The position numbers and the translations under genes are program-made. A stretch of DNA of 11,032 bases from JAWOFN01 sp046497505 [NCBI: bacterium] (lineage in GTDB: Bacteria > Blakebacterota > Blakebacteria > Blakebacterales), in the NCBI GenBank assembly GCA_046497505.1, contig JAWOFN010000097.1:1-11032 (forward strand), in the 5' to 3' direction. The notes under the pieces are model-generated. The model worked only from the letters and a program-made list of their open reading frames with translations. It was not told the origin of the DNA and made no database searches. Below are positions 1 to 5,769 of the stretch, one piece after another (within the stretch, counting starts at the first letter, position 1; the number at the start of each line of letters is the position of its first letter).

Positions 1-506
1 ACCAGCCAGTCCTGGAGGGTGCGCAGTTCCATGAGGGAGCGGCCCTCCCCCTCCAGGTAGTAGAGGTAGACCAGCCCCAGCCCGGTGGCGATGGGGCCCA
101 GGAACGGCTCACCGGCCTGGGAAGGGAGGTCCTCCTGGATCTCGTGGAGACGGGGGGCCAGGACCTGCCGGGCCCAGTAGATATCGGTGCCGTGCTCGAA
201 GTAGACGTTCACCAGCGAGAGGCCGTAGGTGGATGTGCTGCGGATACGCTCCACCCGCGGGAGACCGAACATGGCCGCCTCCACGGGCACCGAGACGAGC
301 TGTTCCACCTCCTGGGGCGCGAGCCCCTCGGCCTCGGTGTAGATCTGCACCAGGGCGGGGGAGGGGTCGGGGAACACGTCCACGATGAGTCCCCGGTAGG
401 AGAAGATGCCCAGGACCGCGATGAGGAGGGTCACGGTGATCACCAGCACCCTCTGTCGGATCAGGGTGCGGATGGACCTGCCGATCATCCCCGACTCAGT
501 GGACAT
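1..506 (-). CDS. RND heavy-metal efflux permease (CusA/CzcA-like), N-terminal part
   Basis: This is the inner-membrane pump subunit of a tripartite RND exporter, which uses the proton gradient to move metal ions or other toxic substrates out of the cell. About 168 residues are visible; the family is about 1,000-1,050 residues, so most of the gene lies beyond the left edge. After a short cytoplasmic start (MSTESGMIGRSIRTLIRQR) there is a first membrane helix at about residues 20-36. The family pattern DVFPDPSPALVQI follows at about residues 43-55, then the start of the porter domain, ending with LRTLQDWL, which matches CusA-type proteins. The ATG at 506 overlaps the adaptor stop by 11 bases, which suggests translational coupling, and GGGGGA lies just upstream. 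The visible part has no frameshift. Substrate specificity cannot be read from this fragment. The heavy-metal class is inferred from similarity of the fragment and its partners. Confidence 0.85.
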   Translation of the reverse strand, partial: MSTESGMIGRSIRTLIRQRVLVITVTLLIAVLGIFSYRGLIVDVFPDPSPALVQIYTEAEGLAPQEVEQLVSVPVEAAMFGLPRVERIRSTSTYGLSLVNVYFEHGTDIYWARQVLAPRLHEIQEDLPSQAGEPFLGPIATGLGLVYLYYLEGEGRSLMELRTLQDWL

Positions 507-1144
507 GCTGATGTCCCCCGGCTCCCCGGGTGAGCTCCGCCTTCACGAAGACCACGTGGCTGCCCTCCAGGAGCTGCACGGCCTCCTCCGGCACCACCAT
601 CCGGGGATCCCCCGGGTCCCGGAGATGCAGGGTGCCCTCGATGAACATGTTGGGCCGGAGCAGTCCTGCGGTGTTGTCCACCTCCACGCGGACCCGGACG
701 GTGCGGAGCTGGGGGTCCACCTGGTCGGCGATGTAGGTGACGCGGCCGGGGAAGCTGCGTCCGGGGACCAGGGGGGTGCTGATCGTCACCTCCGCGTCCG
801 GGCTCACCCGGTCGATCTGGTGCTCGTAGGCGTCCAGGAGGGCCCACAGGACGCTCAGGTCGGTGTGGATCCGGGCGATCTGTCCCGCGACCAGGGGGGG
901 CGATCCGGGCCGTCCGGTTCTCATCCGGGCCCAGGACCCCCGGCAGCGCGATCTCGGCGGCGAGGGTGGTGGTGCCCACCCCGGCGGTCTCGAGTCCCCA
1001 TGCCCGCACCCGCCCGGGTTCCAGGTGGAGGACATGATCCGCGCTCTCGCTCTCGGAAGACCCGGGGGCCTGGTCGGTCTCCTCGGGGGGAGGGTCGGAA
1101 CAGGCCGCGACCAGGAGCAGGGGGATCAGCAGTCGGGTCCTCAC
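496..1144 (-). pseudogene. RND periplasmic adaptor (CusB-like lipoprotein), frameshifted and internally deleted
   Basis: This gene encodes the periplasmic membrane-fusion subunit that bridges pump and outer-membrane channel. The GTG start at 1144 overlaps the outer-membrane factor stop (GTGA). The N-terminus is a lipoprotein signal (VRTRLLIPLLLVAAC, lipobox VAAC, Cys15) followed by an acidic linker. The reading frame then breaks at a run of seven C on the minus strand (894-900). With six C the protein would read RIAPLVAGQIARIHTDL and continue in frame to the stop at 496, giving 215 residues. The usual length is about 350-450. The text jumps from the first lipoyl half (VAGQIARIHTDL) straight into the beta-barrel start (DLSVLWALLDAYEHQIDRV), so the helical hairpin and most of the lipoyl domain are missing. 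The C-terminal membrane-proximal domain is also cut short after VVFVKAEL. I infer a non-functional remnant. A sequencing error could explain the frameshift but not the missing domain. Confidence 0.75.
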
Positions 1145-1626
1145 GGGGCACCTCCTCCGGCGGCCCGCAGCAGGGCGGCCCGCTGAGCGTTCCAGTCGTA
1201 GAGCGCCTGCTGGTATTCGGTCTGGACGGTGTGATAGGCATGCCGGGCGTCGAGGTACTCCACCCAGGAGATCTCCCCCTGGCGGTAGCTGGTCTCGGCG
1301 ATCCGCATGCTGGCCTCCGCCCCCCGCAGCAGGCCCTCCCGGAAGAGTTCGATGGTCTGCCGGGCCAGGCGCAGCTGCTCCTGCAGGAAGAGGATGCGGT
1401 AGAAGTGCACGCGGACCTCGCACTCCACCTCCAGGATCCCGCTGCGGACCCGCTGGGCGGAAGCTTCCACGCGGGTCCTGCGGGCCTCCAGCCCCTGTAC
1501 CGCGGGATTGCGTTCCCTGGCGATGCGCAGCAGTTCCTCCAGGCCGTACCTCTCCTGGGTATGCGCGGGCACAGGGGTGAGGAGGGTGGTGAGGAGATTC
1601 TCCTGTGAGGTGCCGAGAGCCCTCAC
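1141..1626 (-). CDS. Shortened TolC/CzcC-type outer-membrane efflux factor
   Basis: This is the outer-membrane channel subunit of the same efflux operon. The 161-residue product keeps the N-terminal helix pattern of the family (YGLEELLRIARERNPAVQG) and a C-terminal coiled region (YRQGEISWVEYLDARHAY, then an alanine-rich helix ending LLRAAGGGAP). Family members have about 400-450 residues in two homologous halves. Here the text jumps from the first helix (RVRSG) to the last helical pair (ILEVECEVRVHFYRIL), so the beta-strands and most of both halves are absent. I chose the GTG at 1626; a GTG at 1572 is also possible, and neither gives a convincing signal peptide or ribosome site. The stop overlaps the adaptor start by four bases. 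It is probably a decayed gene that still reads in one frame. A trimeric channel from this product looks unlikely. Confidence 0.6.
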   Translation of the reverse strand: MRALGTSQENLLTTLLTPVPAHTQERYGLEELLRIARERNPAVQGLEARRTRVEASAQRVRSGILEVECEVRVHFYRILFLQEQLRLARQTIELFREGLLRGAEASMRIAETSYRQGEISWVEYLDARHAYHTVQTEYQQALYDWNAQRAALLRAAGGGAP

Positions 1627-1639
1627 TACACTGCCCGCT

Positions 1640-2755
1640 ATGCGGATCGTGATGGTGAACTCGACATCCCCCGACACCTTCGGCGGCGTGGAACGATGGA
1701 TGGTCCGGGCCTCACGGGGTCTCGTGCGGCGCGGACACACCGTACACCTGGCCGCCCGTCGGGGGGGCCGGCTCCTGGAAGAGGCCCGGGGGGCGGAGCT
1801 TCCGGCCCACGGCCACCGGTTCGGTCCGGATTGGAACCCCCTCTCCGCCCTCCGCCTGGCTCGGCTGGCGCGGCGTCACGGGCTGGAGGCCGCCGTGGTC
1901 AACCACAACAAAGAACTGACCCACGCGGCCCTCGCCCGGCGTCTCTCGCCCCTTCGTCGGGTGGTGGGGCGGAGTGTGCTCCCCATGATGGACACCGGGG
2001 GCAGGCACCGCCGGCTCTACGAGAAGCACCTGGACGGGATGATCACCCCGAGCCGCGAGGTACGCCGGGTGGTCGAGGGATATGCGTGGATGCGGGACGT
2101 GCGGGTCCAGAACATCCCCAACGGCCTGGACCTGGAGGCCCTGGATGCCGAGCGGGACCGGCTGGGAGGGCGGGACGTGGTGCGCTCCGAACTGAGCCTG
2201 ACTCCCGACGCCTTCGTGGTCTGCGGGGTGGGGCGGCTCGAACCCCACAAGGGATACGATGTGCTCCTCGACGCCTTCGAGGAAGTGGCCCGGGAGCGGG
2301 ATGAGGCCCACCTGGTCCTGGTGGGGGACGGTTCCCGGGCCGACGAACTCAGGGACCGGGCCGGCGGACTGGAGGAGGGAGCCTCCCGGGTGCTTTTCAC
2401 CGGCTTCCGTCCCGATCCCTACCGGTTCATGATGGCCTCGGACGTGCTGGTCCTGCCCTCCACCACCGAGTACGAGACCTTCGGCCAGGTCCTCATCGAG
2501 GCGATGGCCCTCTATGTGCCCGTCGTGGGTTCCCGGATCGGCGGCATCCCCGAGGTCATACGAGACGGGGAGAACGGCCTGCTGGTCGAACCGGGCGACG
2601 CCCGGGACCTCGGCCGTGCCCTCCTCCGCCTGGCCCTGGACCGGGAGGAGCGCCGCCGCTTCGCCAGGGAGGGGCGGTGTACGGTGGAAGAGCACTACCG
2701 GGAGGAGACCATGCTCGACCGTCTCGAGACCTACCTGGAAGACCTCCTGACCTGA
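1640..2755 (+). CDS. GT4-family glycosyltransferase (GT-B fold)
   Basis: This 371-residue protein is a retaining glycosyltransferase of the GT4 family, which moves a sugar from a nucleotide-sugar donor onto a glycan or lipid at the cytoplasmic membrane face. The N-terminal Rossmann domain starts MRIVMVNSTSPDTFGGVERW with the glycine-rich acceptor loop (G15-G16). The C-terminal domain has the donor-site motif GVGRLEPHKGYD with R199 and K204, and the E-x7-E motif formed by E279 and E287 (YETFGQVLIEAM), followed by GGIPEVI and ENGLLV. Length and motif order are normal for an intact enzyme. I chose the ATG at 1640 because it begins the first beta-strand; no clear Shine-Dalgarno sequence precedes it. 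It is divergent from the efflux operon and stands alone in this window, with no other sugar genes. The likely pathway is capsule, exopolysaccharide or LPS synthesis, but the acceptor and donor cannot be named. Confidence 0.9.
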   Translation: MRIVMVNSTSPDTFGGVERWMVRASRGLVRRGHTVHLAARRGGRLLEEARGAELPAHGHRFGPDWNPLSALRLARLARRHGLEAAVVNHNKELTHAALARRLSPLRRVVGRSVLPMMDTGGRHRRLYEKHLDGMITPSREVRRVVEGYAWMRDVRVQNIPNGLDLEALDAERDRLGGRDVVRSELSLTPDAFVVCGVGRLEPHKGYDVLLDAFEEVARERDEAHLVLVGDGSRADELRDRAGGLEEGASRVLFTGFRPDPYRFMMASDVLVLPSTTEYETFGQVLIEAMALYVPVVGSRIGGIPEVIRDGENGLLVEPGDARDLGRALLRLALDREERRRFAREGRCTVEEHYREETMLDRLETYLEDLLT

Positions 2756-2771
2756 ACCGATAGCATTTGAC

Positions 2772-2858
2772 TTTCGCCTTTTCCTCGCCCATCCTGACCG
2801 CAGGCCGGGAGGCCTTCTCCTCGGACCTGGTATTTCGCCCTTTATTCGCCTATCCGGA
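2772..2858. repeat. Imperfect 26-bp direct repeat upstream of the UmuD-like gene
   Basis: Two copies of a 26-bp unit lie at 2772-2797 and 2833-2858, in the same orientation, 61 bp apart start to start. They match at 21 of 26 positions by eye. Each copy contains two TCGCC pentamers spaced 11 bp apart, about one helical turn. The stretch is visibly richer in T than the genes around it. It lies between the glycosyltransferase stop and the next start, so a role as a tandem binding site for a regulator is plausible. I recognise no known operator in it. Confidence 0.45.
2802..2815 (+). terminator. Short hairpin after the glycosyltransferase gene, weak terminator candidate
   Basis: The arms AGGCC and GGCCT enclose the loop GGGA and are followed by TCTCC rather than a clear T run. 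It lies 46 bases after the glycosyltransferase stop and between the two direct-repeat copies. In such GC-rich DNA a five-pair stem is expected often by chance, so this is only a candidate. Confidence 0.2.
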
Positions 2859-2876
2859 GAGCAGGGAGGGAAGCGC

Positions 2877-3278
2877 ATGGATCGCGGGGGGATGCGGGAA
2901 CGGGGGGCCGTGAGGGCCCTGAGCCGGGAGGAGGCGGACCGCGTACAGCACGAGCTGGCTCGGGACCCGGCGGCTCGCTTCTTCCGGGTGGAGGGGAGGG
3001 TGCGGACCCGACCCGGGACCGGGACGGGGAGTTCCCCGGTCTCCCTCCGGGATGGGGACGTGCTGGTGGCCCTCGGCGGGGCGGAGCCGAACGAGGGGGA
3101 CCTGGTGGTGGTCCGGCTGGAGGGGGACGGCTGCCTGCTGGGATGGAGCCGCAAGAAGGGGGGGTGGTGTCTGCTCCTCTCCGGGCCCGCCGTCCCTCTG
3201 GGCAGCGGGGAGGAGGCCCGGCTGGCCGGGGTGGTGGTCGGGGTCCTCCGGAAGGCTGCCCCCGCGGGTCGGGGGTGA
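2877..3278 (+). CDS. Small UmuD-sized protein with S24/LexA-like fold, catalytic lysine apparently lost
   Basis: The 133-residue product has the length of UmuD (139). It resembles the self-cleaving S24 peptidase domain of LexA and UmuD. FFRVEG (residues 35-40) fits the RVEG strand before the catalytic serine. SSPVSLRDGD (52-61) fits the family pattern DSMEPTLRDGD, with S52 at the nucleophile position. EPNEGDLVVV (70-79) fits the next strand, and LAGVVVGVLR (116-125) fits the final strand. The lysine normally found in a V-K-R-L context is replaced by LLGWS around G89; K93 and K94 are close but out of register. About 11 extra residues precede S52. The first 34 residues are charged and too short for a LexA winged helix. 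The AGGGAGGG site six bases before the ATG supports the start. Its place ahead of polymerase genes suggests a UmuD-like role. The family call is from pattern only. Confidence 0.5.
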   Translation: MDRGGMRERGAVRALSREEADRVQHELARDPAARFFRVEGRVRTRPGTGTGSSPVSLRDGDVLVALGGAEPNEGDLVVVRLEGDGCLLGWSRKKGGWCLLLSGPAVPLGSGEEARLAGVVVGVLRKAAPAGRG

Positions 3279-3368
3279 GGGCCCTCGCCGTCCGAGGCCG
3301 GTCGGCCCGTCAGAGAGATGGTGAGGAAGAAGACCCGTAACACATTGCAGACCCGTATCCTGGAGGGA

Positions 3369-3383
3369 TATCGAGAAGCGATA
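3369..3383. promoter_or_regulatory. Perfect 5-bp inverted repeat in the leader of the DUF429-polymerase genes
   Basis: TATCG and CGATA flank the centre AGAAG, 97 bases upstream of the DUF429 start. The surrounding 3279-3480 stretch is less GC-rich than the flanking genes and is the longest non-coding gap before the polymerase cassette, so it is the natural place for a promoter. I saw no CTGT-N8-ACAG or GAAC-N4-GTTC LexA-type box in it. A -35-like TTGCAG at 3345-3350 has only a poor -10 partner. The inverted repeat is the only operator-like structure I can point to. Confidence 0.25.
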
Positions 3384-3480
3384 CATGAGGTCGTTTCAGG
3401 GAAATGCTGGCGTGACCGGGTCCCGCGGCGTTATTTGTATGGTTCCACCCTTCCGTCCCACGACCCGCCAGGAGGCGTGC

Positions 3481-4311
3481 ATGACCTTCACCCACTACAT
3501 CGGTGTGGACTACAGCAGTCAGGACCGGAAGCAGAAGACGTGGGTGGCGGTCGGCAGGCGTACGTTCATGGGGTTCGAGGTGCAGCGGCTGGAGTCGATC
3601 GGCCGCGACGGGCTCCCCGACCTGCTGAAGGAATACGCTTCCCACCGGGTCCTGGCGGCCCTGGACTTCCCCTTCTCCTGGCCGGTGGGCTTCATCAGAC
3701 ACCTGCTGGGGGAGACGCCCCGTTCGTGGATGGCCCTGGCCCGGGCGGTGGAGGAGGAGTGGAGCCCCAGCAAGGTGAAGAGGAAGCGGAAGTCGTTCGT
3801 GAACCAGAACGGTACCGCCCGGCGGCTCACCGACACCTACCTGGATACCACCAGCCCCCTCCAGGACACCTATCCCGACCTCTGGACCATGGTCATGACG
3901 GGGATGCCGGTCCTGGCCCATCGTCCCCAGACCTACCGGGTGCTCCCCTTCGAGCGCCTCGAGCCCAGCCATTCCTCCATCATCGAGGTGGCGCCCGAGG
4001 TCACGCTCCAGAAACTGGGGATCCCCCATACCCAGTACCACGGCGAGAGCGAGACCCCGCAGGAGCGCCGCAAGGAGATCCTGCGCCAGCTCCGTCTGAG
4101 CAACCTGGTGCCCCTGGACACCTCCAGCCGGTTCTACCAGGACGCCCTGGACAGCGACGATGCTCTGGACGCCGTGGTCTGCGGCCTCACCGGCACCTTC
4201 TTCAGTGCCGACGCCAGCAGCATGGGACTGGCCCTGGGCATGCCCAGCCCCAACGAGATGCGCCGGGTCTCCCTGGAGGGGTGGATCTACGCCCCCGAGA
4301 AGGCCGTCTAG
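3481..4311 (+). CDS. DUF429 protein, predicted RNase H-fold nuclease-like
   Basis: This 276-residue protein fits the DUF429 family (COG2410), predicted on fold grounds to be RNase H-like nucleases; no reaction is established that I know of. Three acidic motifs of the fold are visible: YIGVDYSS near the N-terminus (D10), LAALDFPFSW (D62), and DSDDALDAVVCGLTG near the C-terminus (D226, D227, D230). SIIEVAPEVTLQKLG (E169) matches the family E-v-x-P-E segment. A basic stretch, KVKRKRKS, lies in the middle. There is no signal peptide or membrane helix, so it should be cytoplasmic. I chose the ATG at 3481 because a perfect AGGAGG sits five bases upstream; in-frame ATGs at 3385 and 3439 would add residues of no recognisable kind. 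The Y-family polymerase gene follows after 68 bases on the same strand, so co-transcription is likely. A role in processing nucleic acid with the polymerases is inference. Confidence 0.75.
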   Translation: MTFTHYIGVDYSSQDRKQKTWVAVGRRTFMGFEVQRLESIGRDGLPDLLKEYASHRVLAALDFPFSWPVGFIRHLLGETPRSWMALARAVEEEWSPSKVKRKRKSFVNQNGTARRLTDTYLDTTSPLQDTYPDLWTMVMTGMPVLAHRPQTYRVLPFERLEPSHSSIIEVAPEVTLQKLGIPHTQYHGESETPQERRKEILRQLRLSNLVPLDTSSRFYQDALDSDDALDAVVCGLTGTFFSADASSMGLALGMPSPNEMRRVSLEGWIYAPEKAV

Positions 4312-4379
4312 GCCGGGGACGTCCCTTCCGCGCGATTCCGCCGTCTCACCGTACGGCCCGGTCCCCGGGGGTCTGACCC

Positions 4380-5663
4380 ATGGGGGACCGGGCCATCGTG
4401 CATCTGGACCTGGATGCCTTCTACGTGGCGGTGGAGCGGGTGGTCTCCCCCCGCCTGAGGGACCGGCCGGTGCTGGTGGCCTTCGGGGGACGCTGCGCCC
4501 CGCGGACCGTGGTGGCCTCGGTCTCCTACGAGGCTCGGGAGGCGGGTATCGAGCGGGGTATGCCCCTGCGGCGGGCCCGCAGGCTCTGCCCCGACGTGGA
4601 GGTCCTCCCCGGCAGCCCCGACCTCTACGAACGCGCCTCGAAGGCCCTCTTCGAGGTCCTGAGCGACTTCACCCCCTCCATCGAACCCGCCGGCCGGGAT
4701 GAGGCCTATCTGGACCTGAGCGGTACGGGGCGCCTGCTGGGGGTGCCCGCCGACGCGGGGAGCCGGATCCAGCGTGAGGTGCGGGACCGACTGCGCCTGG
4801 AGGCCTCGGTGGGGCTGGGGACGAACAAGATGCTGAGCAAGGTGGCGGCGGGGTGCGCCAAGCCCTCGGGGTTCTGCGATGTGAGCCCGGGGTGGGAGGC
4901 CGCCTTCCTGCGTCCGCTGCGGGTGCGGAGGATGCCCGGGGTGGGGGAGGCCACCGAGCGGCGCCTCCTCGACTTCAACCTGCGCCGGTGCGGTGAGGTG
5001 GCGGAGGTGCCCGCCCGCTACCTGGAGTGGGCGTTCGGGGCCCGGGGGCGGCTGTTGAGCGAGCGCGCCCGGGGGTACGATCCCAGCCCGGTCCGCCCCC
5101 GGGGACCGGTACGCTCGGTGGCCTCGGAGATGACCTTCGATACGGACACCAACGAGCGTCCCGCGGTGGAGGCCGCCCTGCGGCGGCTGGTGGAACGGGC
5201 GTGCGGGGGGCTGCGGGGACAGGGGAGGCTGGCCCGGACCGTGGCGGTCCGGATGCGCTTCGCCGACGGGATCGACCGGACCCGTCAGCAGACCCTGCGG
5301 ATGCCCACCGACCTGGAGCAAGACCTGGCTCCCGCGGCCCGGGAGCTGCTGGAACGGCTGTGGGAGCGGCGGGTCCGGGTGCGGCAGCTGGGGGTGCGCT
5401 GCACGGGGCTGGTGGGCGGGCCCGAGCAGGGGGACCTCTTCGACGACATCACCGGGGCGGACGCCTGGACCCCCACCCGGGCTCAGCGGGGGCGGGCCCT
5501 GGCGGGGGCGGTGGACCGGGTCCGCGCGAAGCACGGCTTCGAGGCCCTCACCTCGGGTCGGGCACTGGAGGCTCCCCGGGGGCAGATGGGACGGGAAGCG
5601 GGCGGCCACGCACTTCGAGTATCGGACCGTACATCTGAAGCAGACGGGTATGGATGTGGATGA
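4380..5663 (+). CDS. Y-family translesion DNA polymerase (DinB/ImuB-like, catalytic residues intact)
   Basis: This enzyme copies damaged templates with low fidelity. The 427-residue product shows the palm motif HLDLDAFYVAVE (D10, D12; Y15 in the steric-gate position) and the second catalytic motif GRDEAYLDLSG (D107, E108), so all metal-binding acids are present. Next come SVGLGTNKMLSKVAA, the helix-hairpin-helix RRMPGVGEATERRL in the thumb, and the little-finger domain starting about residue 240. QGDLF (350-354) matches the beta-clamp-binding pentapeptide. ImuB proteins of classic imuA-imuB-dnaE2 cassettes lack the catalytic acids and carry a longer C-terminal extension, so this protein is closer to Pol IV in active site but sits in the ImuB position before dnaE2. 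GGGGGT precedes the ATG. From about residue 409 the codon bias is lost, and a better-biased frame continues to 5754, so the true C-terminus may differ. Confidence 0.92.
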   Translation: MGDRAIVHLDLDAFYVAVERVVSPRLRDRPVLVAFGGRCAPRTVVASVSYEAREAGIERGMPLRRARRLCPDVEVLPGSPDLYERASKALFEVLSDFTPSIEPAGRDEAYLDLSGTGRLLGVPADAGSRIQREVRDRLRLEASVGLGTNKMLSKVAAGCAKPSGFCDVSPGWEAAFLRPLRVRRMPGVGEATERRLLDFNLRRCGEVAEVPARYLEWAFGARGRLLSERARGYDPSPVRPRGPVRSVASEMTFDTDTNERPAVEAALRRLVERACGGLRGQGRLARTVAVRMRFADGIDRTRQQTLRMPTDLEQDLAPAARELLERLWERRVRVRQLGVRCTGLVGGPEQGDLFDDITGADAWTPTRAQRGRALAGAVDRVRAKHGFEALTSGRALEAPRGQMGREAGGHALRVSDRTSEADGYGCG

Positions 5664-5754
5664 CGTCCCGGCAGTGGCTGAGGAGGATCTGCTGGATAAG
5701 AGGGCACCCAAGAGGCGGGAGGCGTTGGGACATGTGGCTGCAGCTGTCGGGTGA
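5606..5754 (+). other. Possible true C-terminal end of the Y-family polymerase in a shifted frame
   Basis: In the frame one base off the polymerase, the DNA reads THFEYRTVHLKQTGMDVD and runs on to a stop at 5752-5754. G/C at third codon positions is higher here than in the polymerase frame over the same bases, which is poor after about 5605. HFEYRTVHLKQ recalls the H-x-F-x-L-R-T-P-x-L tail seen at the end of some DinB-like proteins; this is from memory and not a search result. A one-base change in the run GCGGGCGGCC (5599-5608) would join the frames, giving about 457 residues and leaving only 15 bases before the DnaE start. A separate 34-residue ORF from the ATG at 5650 is the alternative. 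Confidence 0.3.
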
Positions 5755-5769
5755 GGAGGGAGAGAGGGG

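Noticed and set aside
1712-3343. A 543-codon open frame on the minus strand
   Set aside because: It is antisense to the intact glycosyltransferase and the S24-like gene and has no recognisable domain.
3408-3430. Possible sigma-54 promoter (TGGCGTGACCGGG)
   Set aside because: The GC half of the consensus (TTGC) is missing at the required spacing.
3318-3480. Small ORF starting MVRKKTRNTLQTRILEGYR before the DUF429 gene
   Set aside because: It has plausible-looking residues but runs straight into the DUF429 gene in another frame, has poor codon bias, and overlaps the inverted repeat. Leader DNA is the simpler reading.
3385-3480. Upstream in-frame starts for DUF429 at 3385 and 3439
   Set aside because: They lack a ribosome site, and the added residues do not resemble the family. 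The ATG at 3481 has AGGAGG at ideal distance.
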